Part shown: positions 7,449-16,056 of the stretch, piece after piece
Numbering within the stretch: position 1 is the first letter of the stretch
How the letters are laid out: each line of letters opens with the position of its first letter
DNA from: CALLVY01 sp937899855
GTDB taxonomy: Bacteria > Bacteroidota > Bacteroidia > Chitinophagales > Saprospiraceae
Reading direction: 5' to 3'
DNA length: 64,000 nucleotides
Assembly: GCA_039820405.1 (NCBI GenBank)
Contig: JBCBQC010000025.1
Span: 1 to 64,000 of the forward strand
Position numbers and translations under genes: made by a program
Notes under the pieces: generated by a model
Databases searched by the model: none
Seen by the model: the letters and a program-made list of their open reading frames with translations, nothing else
What the model was told of the DNA's origin: nothing

Positions 7449-8939
7449 ATGTCGCTCCCGTTGCCCAATTTTCTACGCTACCACTACCTTCTCCTCCTCC
7501 TCTGCTTCCACCGAGCCCCCGCCCAAAACACACCAGCCAATTGTGACGACCCCTTCGATTACGAGATCGTCGTCGTCGATGCCCCCTGTTTCGACGACCT
7601 GGGCGCCGTGGCGGTCAGCTATTTTGGCGATCGCCCCCTCCACATCACCTGGAGCAGCGGGGAGGTCGATACCCAACAGGTGCTGCTCCCCGCCGGCGCC
7701 TACGCCGTGACGATCAGCGATACCACCGGCTGCGTATTCGTCGAAAACTTTGAGGTCGGGGAACCCGAACAGTTGCGCGCCGATTTTCAAATCCAGAGTG
7801 ACCCCTGCGCCGGCCGCCTCGACGTCCGGGCCGAGCCCAGCGGTGGCGTTCCCCCCCATTTCCTCCAGTGGGACATTCCCCTCCATACCACCGAGCCCGA
7901 GGTCCGCATCGATAGCCCCGGCGTTTACCGAATCGTAATCTCGGACAGCCGTGGCTGTTTCCAATTCAATACCTTCCTCGCCGATTTTTCGACCCTCCGC
8001 CAAAACGAACTCCAACTGAGCGTCAGCAGTGATTGCGATACGGCCCTGGCCATTTTGGAAGCCGAACTTACCACCCTCGACAGCACCTACCGCTTTGGCT
8101 GGAGCACCGGCCAGCTCGATTTTCTCGATACGGTCCAGCAAGCGGCTTGGTACACCTTTAGCGTCCGCGATACCTTTGATTGTACCCTGACGGATTCCGT
8201 GCTCGTCGCCTTCACCACCGAACCCGACCTCAAGGCTCAAGTCGACTCGACCACCTGTGCCGATACCAACGACGGGGCCATCGAATTGAGCCCGGAGGGA
8301 GGACTGCCTCCTTTTGACCTCACCTGGACCCGCGCCGGCACCCCGATCGGAATGGGGCCCACCATCTCGAACCTCGCCCCCGGCCCCTACGAGCTGGACT
8401 TGCGCGATTCCCTGGGCTGTACTTACCGCTTCGACTTTGCCATCGGGGCTCCCATCCCACTGCTGCTGGACCTGAGCGATACGCGGGACAGCCTGGATGG
8501 CAGTGCCCGGATCGCAGCTGCCATTGCGGGTGGAATTGCTCCCTATCGCTACGACTGGAGTACGGGTGCTACCGATAGCACGCTCACCGTAAACGCTAGC
8601 GGGGAGTACCAACTCACCCTGACCGATGCCCGGGGCTGTACGGCCACGGATACCATCCAATTGCTGGGGGTAGCTACCCGCGACCCCAGCGCCGCCCATT
8701 CGGTGCAGTTGTTTCCCCAACCCCATCGGGGGCACTTCCAGCTGCGGCTGCCCGAGGGCAAGACCGGGGCCCCCTTGCTGCGGCTGTACACCAGCGATGG
8801 CCGGCTGTGCCGCGAGGTGCGGCCCTCCGGCCCGGGCCCGCTGTGGAGCCTGGACTGGTCGGATCTGCCGGATGGACAGTACTGGTTGTACTGGCGGACG
8901 GAGGATCAAGTGGGCGGTACGGCCTGGCTCAAGCGCTGA
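7449..8939 (+). CDS. Secreted SprB-repeat protein with T9SS type A sorting domain
   Basis: The ATG at 7449 gives a signal peptide (MSLPLPNFLRYHYLLLLLCF, cleavage near APAQ); the upstream open frame is proline-rich and unlike coding sequence. The 496-residue product contains at least four SprB-like repeats with the pattern W-S-G ... AGxYxVxIxDxxGC (LLPAGAYAVTISDTTGC, IDSPGVYRIVISDSRGC, LAPGPYELDLRDSLGC, NASGEYQLTLTDARGC). The last ~80 residues (LFPQPHRGHFQLRLPEG ... DLPDGQYWLYWR) are a type A sorting domain. SprB repeats are known from the mobile surface adhesin of gliding flavobacteria; here the protein is much shorter. Probably surface-bound; ligand unknown. Confidence 0.85.
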   Translation: MSLPLPNFLRYHYLLLLLCFHRAPAQNTPANCDDPFDYEIVVVDAPCFDDLGAVAVSYFGDRPLHITWSSGEVDTQQVLLPAGAYAVTISDTTGCVFVENFEVGEPEQLRADFQIQSDPCAGRLDVRAEPSGGVPPHFLQWDIPLHTTEPEVRIDSPGVYRIVISDSRGCFQFNTFLADFSTLRQNELQLSVSSDCDTALAILEAELTTLDSTYRFGWSTGQLDFLDTVQQAAWYTFSVRDTFDCTLTDSVLVAFTTEPDLKAQVDSTTCADTNDGAIELSPEGGLPPFDLTWTRAGTPIGMGPTISNLAPGPYELDLRDSLGCTYRFDFAIGAPIPLLLDLSDTRDSLDGSARIAAAIAGGIAPYRYDWSTGATDSTLTVNASGEYQLTLTDARGCTATDTIQLLGVATRDPSAAHSVQLFPQPHRGHFQLRLPEGKTGAPLLRLYTSDGRLCREVRPSGPGPLWSLDWSDLPDGQYWLYWRTEDQVGGTAWLKR

Positions 8940-9039
8940 GTGCGCTATTCGATCCCGGCGCGTTTGGGAAATGGGGAAGCTTGGGAAGCTGCAACCCTGT
9001 CCCGCTTTTGACGTCCTTGGTGAATAAACGCACCCACTC

Positions 9040-9963
9040 ATGATGAAAAAATTACCCCTTTGGAGTTGGATCGCCTGGTTTTTGATCGGTGGTCTGTTCC
9101 ACGCCTGTACCCCCTCCGCCAGCTCCACCGAGGCCGAGCCGACGGCCCCCCCCTCCTTTACCGACCCGGATTTTTTTGATGGCCAACACCAAGCCCAAGC
9201 GATGGTCCTGGGCGTTTTTCACTTCCACAATCCCGGTCTGGACGATTACAAACCCCAGTTTCCCTTCGACATCATGGAGGAAAAGCGGCAGCGCGAATTG
9301 GATACCCTACTGGCCCTGGTGGCACGCTACCGCCCCACCAAAATCCTGCTGGAGGTAAATCGCATCCAACGCGACAGCGTGTTCAATGTCGCTTACCAAG
9401 CTTACCTGCGCGACAGCTTTGACCTCAGTTTGCCGCGTCGGAGCAATGAGGTTTTCCAAATCGGTTTCCAATTGGCCAAGCAATTGGGGCACGATCGGAT
9501 CTACTGTTCGGACGCGCGCGCGGATTGGTTTGGGGTGGAGCTCGATTGGGACAATTTTGACGAAGATGCCTACCTCCGCTCGCTTGGTCAGTACGATAAA
9601 ACCTACCGCTACGATTTCGAAAAAATCTACCGCCGTGCGGATTCGCTCAAGACGGTGCAGCCCCTGGTCGAACACCTCCGCATGCTCAACGACCCCCGGG
9701 ATCGGCTCAAAGACCACCAGGCTTACCTCACCGGGATGCTGCTGAGCGGCGCGGGCGACAATTACCTCGGGGCCGATTCGGTGGCGCGTTGGTACCGCCG
9801 GAACTTCCGCATCTTCGCCAACGCCTACTACCTGACCAATTTTGACCAGCCGGAGCGCCTCCTGCTCCTCTACGGTGCGGGCCACGTCTGGCAATTGCGC
9901 CAACTGTTTTTGGATTCGCCCGACTACGAGTACGTCGAGGTCAATGAGTACCTGAGCCAGTAA
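9040..9963 (+). CDS. Lipoprotein of the DUF5694 / TraB-like type
   Basis: 307 residues. The N-terminus MMKKLPLWSWIAWFLIGGLF is followed by a lipobox ending in Cys23 (LFHAC), so it should be a lipoprotein of the inner or outer membrane. The body has VLGVFHFHNPGLD near residue 58, a KILLEVN block, and a C-terminal LLLYGAGHVWQLRQLF. The G-x-G-H motif and early histidines recall the TraB/PrgY-like and DUF5694 families, some of which are proposed metal-dependent hydrolases. I see the motifs; the enzymatic role is only a family-level suggestion. The second Met at 9043 is an equally good start. It stands alone between two secreted-protein genes. Confidence 0.78.
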   Translation: MMKKLPLWSWIAWFLIGGLFHACTPSASSTEAEPTAPPSFTDPDFFDGQHQAQAMVLGVFHFHNPGLDDYKPQFPFDIMEEKRQRELDTLLALVARYRPTKILLEVNRIQRDSVFNVAYQAYLRDSFDLSLPRRSNEVFQIGFQLAKQLGHDRIYCSDARADWFGVELDWDNFDEDAYLRSLGQYDKTYRYDFEKIYRRADSLKTVQPLVEHLRMLNDPRDRLKDHQAYLTGMLLSGAGDNYLGADSVARWYRRNFRIFANAYYLTNFDQPERLLLLYGAGHVWQLRQLFLDSPDYEYVEVNEYLSQ

Positions 9964-10048
9964 AGCTTGGGCCCGGGCGAAGTAGCGGACAAGCAACGAA
10001 GTGGTCGAAATTGGCCAAAATTGCTCAACATTCCCTCCCGGATGCCAT

Positions 10049-10056
10049 TACCTTTG
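10049..10056 (+). promoter_or_regulatory. Putative -7 promoter element
   Basis: TACCTTTG matches the Bacteroidota -7 consensus TAnnTTTG and ends 14 bases before the ATG at 10071, implying a very short leader. A TTG at 10021-10023 could be the -33 element but its spacing (25 bases) is longer than usual. Confidence 0.4.
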
Positions 10057-10070
10057 AAAAAAACTAGGAC

Positions 10071-13000
10071 ATGAAACGGTGGTTTGTTGTACTATTTTTG
10101 TTAGGCGTATCGACCGGGCTGTGGAGCCAGGGGCAGGGCAATATCTGGTACTTTGGGGAAGGCCTGGGGCTGGACTTCAACGGAGCCAATCCCGCCCCCT
10201 TGGAAGACGGTCAAATTTTTGGCAACCCCCAAAGCATGGGCGAGGCCCTACGGAGTGAGGGATCGGCGACGATTTCGGATGCCAGTGGCAGCCTGCTGTT
10301 CTATTCCGATGGGGAGCAAATCTGGAACCGCGATCACGAGCTGATGCCCAACGGTACCGGTCTGGAAGGGATGTATTCCTCTACCCACGCCGCCTTTATC
10401 GTTCCCCGTCCCCTGTCGGATTCCATCTTCTACGTCTTTACCACCGACGGCCTGGAGCGCCGTTTGGAAGGAGGACTGCGCTACAGCGTGGTCGACATGT
10501 GTTTGAACCAAGGGCTGGGGGATGTGGTGGTCGGACAAAAAAACATCCTCGTGCTGGACAGCGTCGCGGAGAAGTTGAGCGCGGTCAACCACGTCAATGG
10601 CAAGGACATCTGGCTCATTGCGCACAAAATGTTTTCCAATGCTTTTTATGCCTATCAGATTTCGGAATTGGGCATCGTCAATACCGTCGTCTCGGAAGTG
10701 GGGTCGGTGCACGTTGGTGTACTGAGCTTTCTGGATGGAGCGGGAGGAGCGATCGGTCAGATGAAGACTTCCGCCAGCGGTAGACGGCTGGCCCTCCTGG
10801 TGGGAAATCGCAGCCCCAATTTTTCCGAGCTGTTCGACTTTGATCCCGCTACGGGAGTGGTCTCCAATCCCATCAGCATCGATACTGAGAACTTGGCCTA
10901 CGGAATCGAATTTTCTCCCGACAACAGCAAACTGTACATCAACAGCCTGTCGGGCCTCCACCAGTTTGACCTCAGCGCCGGTACGGGGACCCCCGCTGAC
11001 ATCAATGGCTCCAAGACGCAGATTCGCAGCGGCGGCTGTCTGCCCGCGGGGATGCAACTGGGACCCGACGGACGGATCTACGTCAGTCGCTGCAACAACA
11101 CCCTAGGGGTGATTCGTCGTCCCAATCGCGCCGGTACGGCTTGCGACTACCGCAATTCCGGGGTTCAGTTTTCTTCCAGCCGCACCACCGGGGCCAGCTT
11201 CCCCAGCTTCATCAGCAACTTTGAATACCGCAATGGCTTGTTTGGCTGCGCCGTTCCCACCGAAGACGATCCCCTCGCCTGTTCGGACGGGCTCGACAAC
11301 GACGGCGATGGCCTGATCGACTGTCTGGACGACGATTGCGCGGATCTTTTTCCCGACGGCTGCGCTACCTGTTTCAACGACGGCCTCTCCTTTGCCGACT
11401 CGGTGCTGGCCTACAATCCCACCTGCCCCGGCAATACCAATACCAATCCCCAAGCCGCGCTGGGCGTTGCGGACTTTGCCGCCACCGGCCAGGACGTTAG
11501 CCTGGGCGAAGGGGGCTCGCTGGTGCTGGCCTTTACCAACAACATCGTCGTCAACTCGGGGACGCCCGATCCCGACATTTGGATTTTTGAGGTGGGGCCG
11601 CAAATAGAACCCTCCTCGGTCGAACTGCGTCCGGCCAATGGCATCACCGAAGCGCGCTTGCTCGGGGTGGGATTGGCCGATGCGGATGGGGACGGCTTCT
11701 TCGAATTTGGAAACATCGCGGGGGCTACGGCCGCGCTGGACCTCGACGCGGTAGCCACGGGTTTTGCCTTTGCCGAACTAAAATTTGACGCCATCAAAAT
11801 CGTTGACCTCGCCGATCGCCCCTGTTCCGGCAATACGCCCGGTGCCGATATCGATGCGGTCTGTGCCCTGTCCTCCATCACCTGTACGACGGTCTCCTTC
11901 GCCAGCGAAGCCATCCAAATCTGCGCCGGCGAATCCTACGAAGGCTACACCGCCACGGGAACCTACCGCGATACCCTCCTGACCGATGCCGGTTGCGACA
12001 GTATCCGCGTGCTGGACCTGGAGGTGAGCGACCTGGCGGTATTTAGCCTTGACGTCCGTCCGGTAGCTTGTGGTACCGCCGGTTCGATTCAGGTCCTGGC
12101 GGGCAATGGCATCGGTATTTTGCGTTATTCGATCGACGGAACCAATTTCCAGACCTCCAACTTTTTTCCCAACCTAGGCGCCGGTAGCTACCTCGTCACC
12201 GTTCAGGATGCCAATGCCTGTCAAGTAACGGCCCCGGCTACCGTCGGTGGTTCCGACGGGCCAAGCATTGACCAAACCCAGGTGGACCCCACCACTTGCG
12301 GGGCCGATAATGGCCAGATCGTGGCGACGGCGACGGGAGGGGTTCCTCCCCTGAGCTACCGCCTGTCCGGTGGAGCCGAACAAGCAACGGGCAATTTCCC
12401 CGACCTGCCCGCGGGGGATTATCTTTTGCAGGTCAGCGATGCGGATGGGTGTGACGCCAGTGTTGCCCTCACGGTGGGGGCGAAAACGCCTCCTCAGATT
12501 CGCCGCCTCGAAACGCTGCCGCCCAACTGTGGGGCAGACAACGGTCAGGTTCGGATCCTGGCCACGGGCAGTGCGCCACTGGCCTACTCTTTGGATGGTC
12601 TGACTTACCAGAGCGTCGACAGTTTTAGCAACCTCGGGGCGGGAACCTACTCGGCCTTCGTACGGGACGGGGATGATTGTGTGGTACAGGACGAGGTGAC
12701 CCTATTGGCGGGGCTGGCTCCCGAAATCTTGTCGATCGAGGTGGGACCGGCTTCTTGTGGCTTGGCCAATGGCCAGGTGGTGATCGAGGCGACGGGTGGA
12801 GTGGGAACCCTGCTGTACGCCATTGAGGATCGGAACTACCGCGCCGAGCCCATCTTTACGGATTTGGCGGGAGGCGAATACCTGCTGGTCATTGAAGACG
12901 AGGCAGCTTGTGAGGTGGAACGCGTTTTTACGGTCGAAAGCTTGCCGAATCTGACGCTGGCGGCCGTGGAGGTCGCGGCGGCGAATTGTGGGGAGAGCGA

Positions 13001-13481
13001 TGGCCGTTTGGTACTGGATTTGGCGGGTGGTGCGCTTCCCTATCGTTACGTGCTGAACGGGGGCAGTCCCAGCCTCGATCCCGAACTGGACCAATTGGCG
13101 GCGGGAGCGTACACCCTGCAGGTCAGCGATGCCAATGACTGTGTGGTGGCCACGGACTTTAGCATTCCCTCGGGGGAGTGTGAGTTGTACCTGCCCAACG
13201 TCTTTTCTCCCAATGGCGATGGGGTCAACGATTGGTTTGGACTTTACGTCAAGGAAGGGGTGCTGTTGCGGGTGCTAGAGCTGCAGGTGTTTGACCGTTG
13301 GGGGGGACTGGTGTACCAAAACGAGGACTTCATCGTGGAGGATGCGGGGCGGCGCCAGAGTTGGGATGGAACGCAAAACGGGCGTTTGCTCCAACCCGGC
13401 ATTTACGTGTACACCCTTCGGGCCCAGTGGGAAAACGGTACCGTGGAGGAGTGGCGGGGCGACGTATTGGTGGCTTATTGA
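10071..13481 (+). CDS. Large secreted protein with beta-propeller-like N-terminus, SprB-like repeats and gliding-type (CHU_C) C-terminus
   Basis: 1136 residues. The signal peptide is MKRWFVVLFLLGVSTGLWSQ. Residues ~20-390 are a propeller-like region common in Bacteroidota surface proteins (NIWYFGEGLGLDFNG, ILFYSDGEQIWNR-like blocks, FSPDNSKLYI, GPDGRIYVSRC). A MopE-like calcium motif (DGLDNDGDGLIDCLDDDC) lies near residue 405. About six SprB-like repeats follow (NLGAGSYLVTVQDANAC, DLPAGDYLLQVSDADGC, QLAAGAYTLQVSDANDC). The end (YLPNVFSPNGDGVNDWF, LQVFDRWGGLVYQN, GIYVYTLRAQW) is the CHU_C gliding-associated C-terminal domain, a T9SS type B signal. A surface or secreted adhesin is likely. A possible promoter lies 14 bp upstream. 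Confidence 0.88.
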   Translation: MKRWFVVLFLLGVSTGLWSQGQGNIWYFGEGLGLDFNGANPAPLEDGQIFGNPQSMGEALRSEGSATISDASGSLLFYSDGEQIWNRDHELMPNGTGLEGMYSSTHAAFIVPRPLSDSIFYVFTTDGLERRLEGGLRYSVVDMCLNQGLGDVVVGQKNILVLDSVAEKLSAVNHVNGKDIWLIAHKMFSNAFYAYQISELGIVNTVVSEVGSVHVGVLSFLDGAGGAIGQMKTSASGRRLALLVGNRSPNFSELFDFDPATGVVSNPISIDTENLAYGIEFSPDNSKLYINSLSGLHQFDLSAGTGTPADINGSKTQIRSGGCLPAGMQLGPDGRIYVSRCNNTLGVIRRPNRAGTACDYRNSGVQFSSSRTTGASFPSFISNFEYRNGLFGCAVPTEDDPLACSDGLDNDGDGLIDCLDDDCADLFPDGCATCFNDGLSFADSVLAYNPTCPGNTNTNPQAALGVADFAATGQDVSLGEGGSLVLAFTNNIVVNSGTPDPDIWIFEVGPQIEPSSVELRPANGITEARLLGVGLADADGDGFFEFGNIAGATAALDLDAVATGFAFAELKFDAIKIVDLADRPCSGNTPGADIDAVCALSSITCTTVSFASEAIQICAGESYEGYTATGTYRDTLLTDAGCDSIRVLDLEVSDLAVFSLDVRPVACGTAGSIQVLAGNGIGILRYSIDGTNFQTSNFFPNLGAGSYLVTVQDANACQVTAPATVGGSDGPSIDQTQVDPTTCGADNGQIVATATGGVPPLSYRLSGGAEQATGNFPDLPAGDYLLQVSDADGCDASVALTVGAKTPPQIRRLETLPPNCGADNGQVRILATGSAPLAYSLDGLTYQSVDSFSNLGAGTYSAFVRDGDDCVVQDEVTLLAGLAPEILSIEVGPASCGLANGQVVIEATGGVGTLLYAIEDRNYRAEPIFTDLAGGEYLLVIEDEAACEVERVFTVESLPNLTLAAVEVAAANCGESDGRLVLDLAGGALPYRYVLNGGSPSLDPELDQLAAGAYTLQVSDANDCVVATDFSIPSGECELYLPNVFSPNGDGVNDWFGLYVKEGVLLRVLELQVFDRWGGLVYQNEDFIVEDAGRRQSWDGTQNGRLLQPGIYVYTLRAQWENGTVEEWRGDVLVAY

Positions 13482-13618
13482 CCCGGTCCGGATGGGGTGC
13501 CGGGGCCCCTCGTTTGTGGCTTTTCAAACCCGCTGCTTATCCTCCGGGCGCAGACCTGGGTGGTGTTCTTTCGGGGCAGTCCCGACAACATTTACTTTTA
13601 ATCATCGCGGATTTTGAG

Positions 13619-13626
13619 TAGTTTTG
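13619..13626 (+). promoter_or_regulatory. Putative -7 promoter element upstream of hydrogenase-associated gene
   Basis: TAGTTTTG fits TAnnTTTG and lies 39 bases before the ATG at 13666. The expected -33 region around 13591-13600 is T-rich (TTTACTTTTA) but lacks a clear TTTG. This is the first promoter candidate at the left end of the hydrogenase locus. Confidence 0.45.
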
Positions 13627-13665
13627 TCCTGTTGTAAAACCATTTGATACCCATTTCTCAACCTA

Positions 13666-14022
13666 ATGGACGATTTTAACCTCGGTAGCGGAGCGTACGA
13701 TGAGTTGCTCAATTTGCTCAACAACCAGCATTTTACGGAAAAGCCCGGTGCGGCCACCGATCTGGAATTTCTGTCGGATGACTGGTGGTTGCGGGATACG
13801 GCGGTGGTGGAAAACATCGTCAAGCGTCAGGGAATGTGGGAGATCCAGTTGGTCTTTGCGCATTATCGCCAACCCTACAAATTGATCAAGCGGGTCATCG
13901 AGCGCTATCCGAGTAAGGACAAAGCCGAGCTCAACGCCCGCTATATGAAGCGCTTGGCGGCCAAGGATCAGCGGGGAACGCTCAAGGTCAATTTGGACGA
14001 TTTTCGGCTGTGTGCTTCCTGA
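13666..14022 (+). CDS. Small protein of a family that flanks the hydrogenase structural genes (member 1)
   Basis: 118 residues, no signal peptide, no known domain recognised. It is clearly related to the protein at 19588-19920. The shared pattern is WLRDTAVVE..V.R...W, then P.KLI.RVI.RYPSK.KA, then a C-terminal KDQRGTLKVNLDDF (the other copy has KDARGTLKTNRDAF), and both end with a Cys two or three residues from the C-terminus. One copy precedes the TetR regulator and the other lies between the maturation protease and the TPR-like protein, so the family seems tied to this hydrogenase. Function unknown; a chaperone, assembly or regulatory role is inference only. Confidence 0.75.
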   Translation: MDDFNLGSGAYDELLNLLNNQHFTEKPGAATDLEFLSDDWWLRDTAVVENIVKRQGMWEIQLVFAHYRQPYKLIKRVIERYPSKDKAELNARYMKRLAAKDQRGTLKVNLDDFRLCAS

Positions 14023-14084
14023 GGGAGAACGCCCGCAGCCCGCGACAATATTACGCAACCGCATGTCTTTAAAAAGTTGAATCA

Positions 14085-14720
14085 ATGGCCGACCTTAGTA
14101 CGAAGCAAAAAATTTTGAATGCTTCCATCCAATTGTTTAATGAGAACGGGATGGCCAATGTCCGTCTTCAACAAATCGCCAACGAAATCGGCATCAGCGT
14201 GGGCAACCTGGCCTACCATTACCGCAACAAGGAGGCCATCGTAGAAGCCATCAACGAAGACCTGTACGAAGAGTCCACTACCATTCTTTCTTCCTACCGC
14301 ATTTTCCCCAACCTCATCGACTTTGACCACCAACTGGGCAAGTACTACGATTTTATCCAACGATACCCCTTCTACTTTTTTGACCTGATTGAAATCAAGC
14401 GCCACTATCCCGAGGTACACGCCAAGAAGCAGGTCCACGTCGCTAAGATGATTCAGCAGATCCGCAAGCGTTTTGACTTCAACGTCAAGCGGGGCCTCAT
14501 CCAAGCCGAGGTGCGGCCCGAGGTGTACGACGGGGTGGCGCACACCATTTGGGTCCTGATTACCTTTTGGGGCCCCCAGAGCTTGCTGCGGGAAAATCAG
14601 CTCCAGGCCTCCAACTGTCGATTCCGCAAAATGGTCTGGAATCAAATGCACCCTTACTTTACACCGCAAGGCATCACAGAATACGAACAACTGATTTTAC
14701 CACTCCTCAAAAAGTCCTAA
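14085..14720 (+). CDS. TetR/AcrR-family transcriptional regulator
   Basis: 211 residues. The first ~60 residues are a TetR DNA-binding domain (TKQKILNASIQLFNENG, LQQIANEIGISVGNLAYHY, RNKEAIVEAI). The remainder is a helical ligand-binding and dimerisation domain rich in aromatic residues (YDFIQRYPFYFFDLIEI). The gene lies 44 bp upstream of the first hydrogenase small subunit and may be in the same transcript. An array of ATTAG-N10-CTAAT repeats about 1 kb downstream, before the second small subunit, is an attractive but unproven target. The effector is unknown; no cysteine cluster or redox motif is visible. Confidence 0.88.
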   Translation: MADLSTKQKILNASIQLFNENGMANVRLQQIANEIGISVGNLAYHYRNKEAIVEAINEDLYEESTTILSSYRIFPNLIDFDHQLGKYYDFIQRYPFYFFDLIEIKRHYPEVHAKKQVHVAKMIQQIRKRFDFNVKRGLIQAEVRPEVYDGVAHTIWVLITFWGPQSLLRENQLQASNCRFRKMVWNQMHPYFTPQGITEYEQLILPLLKKS

Positions 14721-14764
14721 CGGAAAACGCTGCGGGCTTCCGCGCTTTTCCCAAATTCTTGGCT

Positions 14765-15703
14765 ATGACGAATATCATTTGGCTAAAAGGTGGTGCTTGT
14801 AGTGGGAATACCATGTCCTTTCTCAATGCGGAGCAACCCTCGGTGATCGAGCTGATTACCGATTTCGGGATTCACATCCTGTACCACCCTTCGATTGGTT
14901 TGGAGATTGGGGAGCAGGTCAATGAGGTGCTGAACGATGCCGTAGCCGAGCGGGTGCAACTGGACATTTTTGTTTTTGAGGGGACCGTCATTCAGGGCTC
15001 CAACGGAACCGGTAATATGAATTATTTCGCCGGGCGCCCGATGAAGGATTGGGTCCAGGACCTGGCCGGGGTGGCCAATTACGTGGTGGCCATCGGGGAC
15101 TGTGCCACCTGGGGAGGCATCATCGCCGTACCCCCCAATCCGACCGAGTCGACGGGACTCCAGTTTCACAAAAAGGAACGGGGTGGTTTTCTGGGGCCGG
15201 GCTTTCGCAGCCGTAGCGGTTCCCCCGTCATCAACATTCCCGGCTGCCCCGCCCACCCCGACTGGATGACCCAAATCCTGGTCGCCATTGCCACCGACCG
15301 AATGGACGATATGCGGATCGACCACTACCAACGCCCCAAGACCTTTTTTACCGACTTTGTCCAGACCGGCTGTCCCAACGTCAATGCCTTCGTCACCAAA
15401 GTCGACGGGGGCTTTGGCAAGCGCGGTGGCTGCTTGTTCTACGAGGTGGGCTGTCGGGGCCCCATGACCCATGCCTCCTGCAACCGCATCCTGTGGAACC
15501 GCACCTCCAGTAAAACGCGGGCCAATCATCCCTGCCTGGGTTGTACCGAGCCGGGTTTTCCCCACCACGACCTCCGCAAAGGCTCCGTTTTCAAAACCCT
15601 CAAGTACCTGGGCTACCTGCCCAAAGAGGTGCCCACCGGGGAAAGCAAGCTGCAATTCTACTTCAAAACCAGCCTCAACCAGACCCTCCGAAGCCGCTCC
15701 TGA
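14765..15703 (+). CDS. hupS: [NiFe] hydrogenase small subunit, group 2a-like (copy 1)
   Basis: 312 residues from the ATG at 14765; the frame is open further upstream inside the TetR gene but family homology begins here. This is the Fe-S electron-transfer subunit of an H2-oxidising [NiFe] hydrogenase. There is no Tat signal, so it is cytoplasmic. Landmarks are IIWLKGGACSGNTMSFLNAE, IGDCATWGGI, NIPGCPAHPDW, QTGCPN, GGCLFYEVGCRGPM, ASCNRILWNR and NHPCLGCTEPGFP. The first cluster motif is CSGN where classical group 1 enzymes have CxGC, so a proximal-cluster cysteine is missing, as is typical of group 2a. It is closely similar to copy 2 at 16057 and keeps the same cysteines. Only one large subunit is present downstream. 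Confidence 0.93.
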   Translation: MTNIIWLKGGACSGNTMSFLNAEQPSVIELITDFGIHILYHPSIGLEIGEQVNEVLNDAVAERVQLDIFVFEGTVIQGSNGTGNMNYFAGRPMKDWVQDLAGVANYVVAIGDCATWGGIIAVPPNPTESTGLQFHKKERGGFLGPGFRSRSGSPVINIPGCPAHPDWMTQILVAIATDRMDDMRIDHYQRPKTFFTDFVQTGCPNVNAFVTKVDGGFGKRGGCLFYEVGCRGPMTHASCNRILWNRTSSKTRANHPCLGCTEPGFPHHDLRKGSVFKTLKYLGYLPKEVPTGESKLQFYFKTSLNQTLRSRS

Positions 15704-15750
15704 CCGCCCCTTCCCACATTAACAGCATCCTAGCGTCTCAATTATTTAGA

Positions 15751-15802
15751 CTAATTCCATATTAGATGGTTCTTTCTAATAATTAGGTGTTTTTTTCTAA
15801 TT
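15751..15802. promoter_or_regulatory. Operator-like array: tandem 21-bp ATTAG-N10-CTAAT repeats
   Basis: Two copies of ATTAG-N10-CTAAT begin at 15761 and 15782, exactly 21 bp apart (two helical turns). A further CTAAT begins at 15751 and pairs with the first ATTAG as CTAAT-N5-ATTAG. The inner junction CTAAT-A-ATTAG (15776-15786) is a perfect palindrome. The array lies just upstream of a -7 promoter element at 15830-15837, in the only long gap of the hydrogenase locus. It looks like a multi-site operator or activator site; the TetR regulator at 14085 is a candidate binder. Confidence 0.55.
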
Positions 15803-15837
15803 GGATTGGAATAAGTTTTTAGATCGCATTATATTTG
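15801..15837 (+). promoter_or_regulatory. Putative promoter of the second small subunit and downstream hydrogenase genes
   Basis: TATATTTG at 15830-15837 is a perfect TAnnTTTG -7 element. TTGGATTGG at 15801-15809 supplies possible -33 TTG elements about 21 bases upstream. Transcription would start near 15844, leaving a leader of about 210 nt before the ATG at 16057. The 353-bp gap is AT-rich. This would let copy 2, the large subunit and the maturation genes be transcribed independently of the TetR gene and copy 1. Confidence 0.6.
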
Positions 15838-16056
15838 GTTTATCCCGTTGGGATTAAAATGGAATTTTGTTTACAGACGAATTTCAGAATATTCCAACTT
15901 TGGGTGACGGTGCAAAATTATTATGAGTTTTCCCGTTTGGAATAGTTCTTCGCGCTCTGCGAATCCAAGGAAATGTCAGCCGGTACCTTTTGCCATTGAT
16001 ACCAGGGAAACTCAGGTTCTTTCCGTCCAACTATTTACGATAAAACGAATTGAATT

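Noticed and set aside
14549..14764. N-terminal extension of the first hydrogenase small subunit into the TetR gene
   Set aside because: Homology to the family starts at the ATG at 14765. The upstream frame overlaps TetR coding sequence and is not conserved in character.
15704..16056. Sigma-54 promoter (TGGCAC-N5-TTGC) before hydrogenase genes, as in some uptake hydrogenases
   Set aside because: No such -24/-12 pair was found. The TAnnTTTG element is a better fit.
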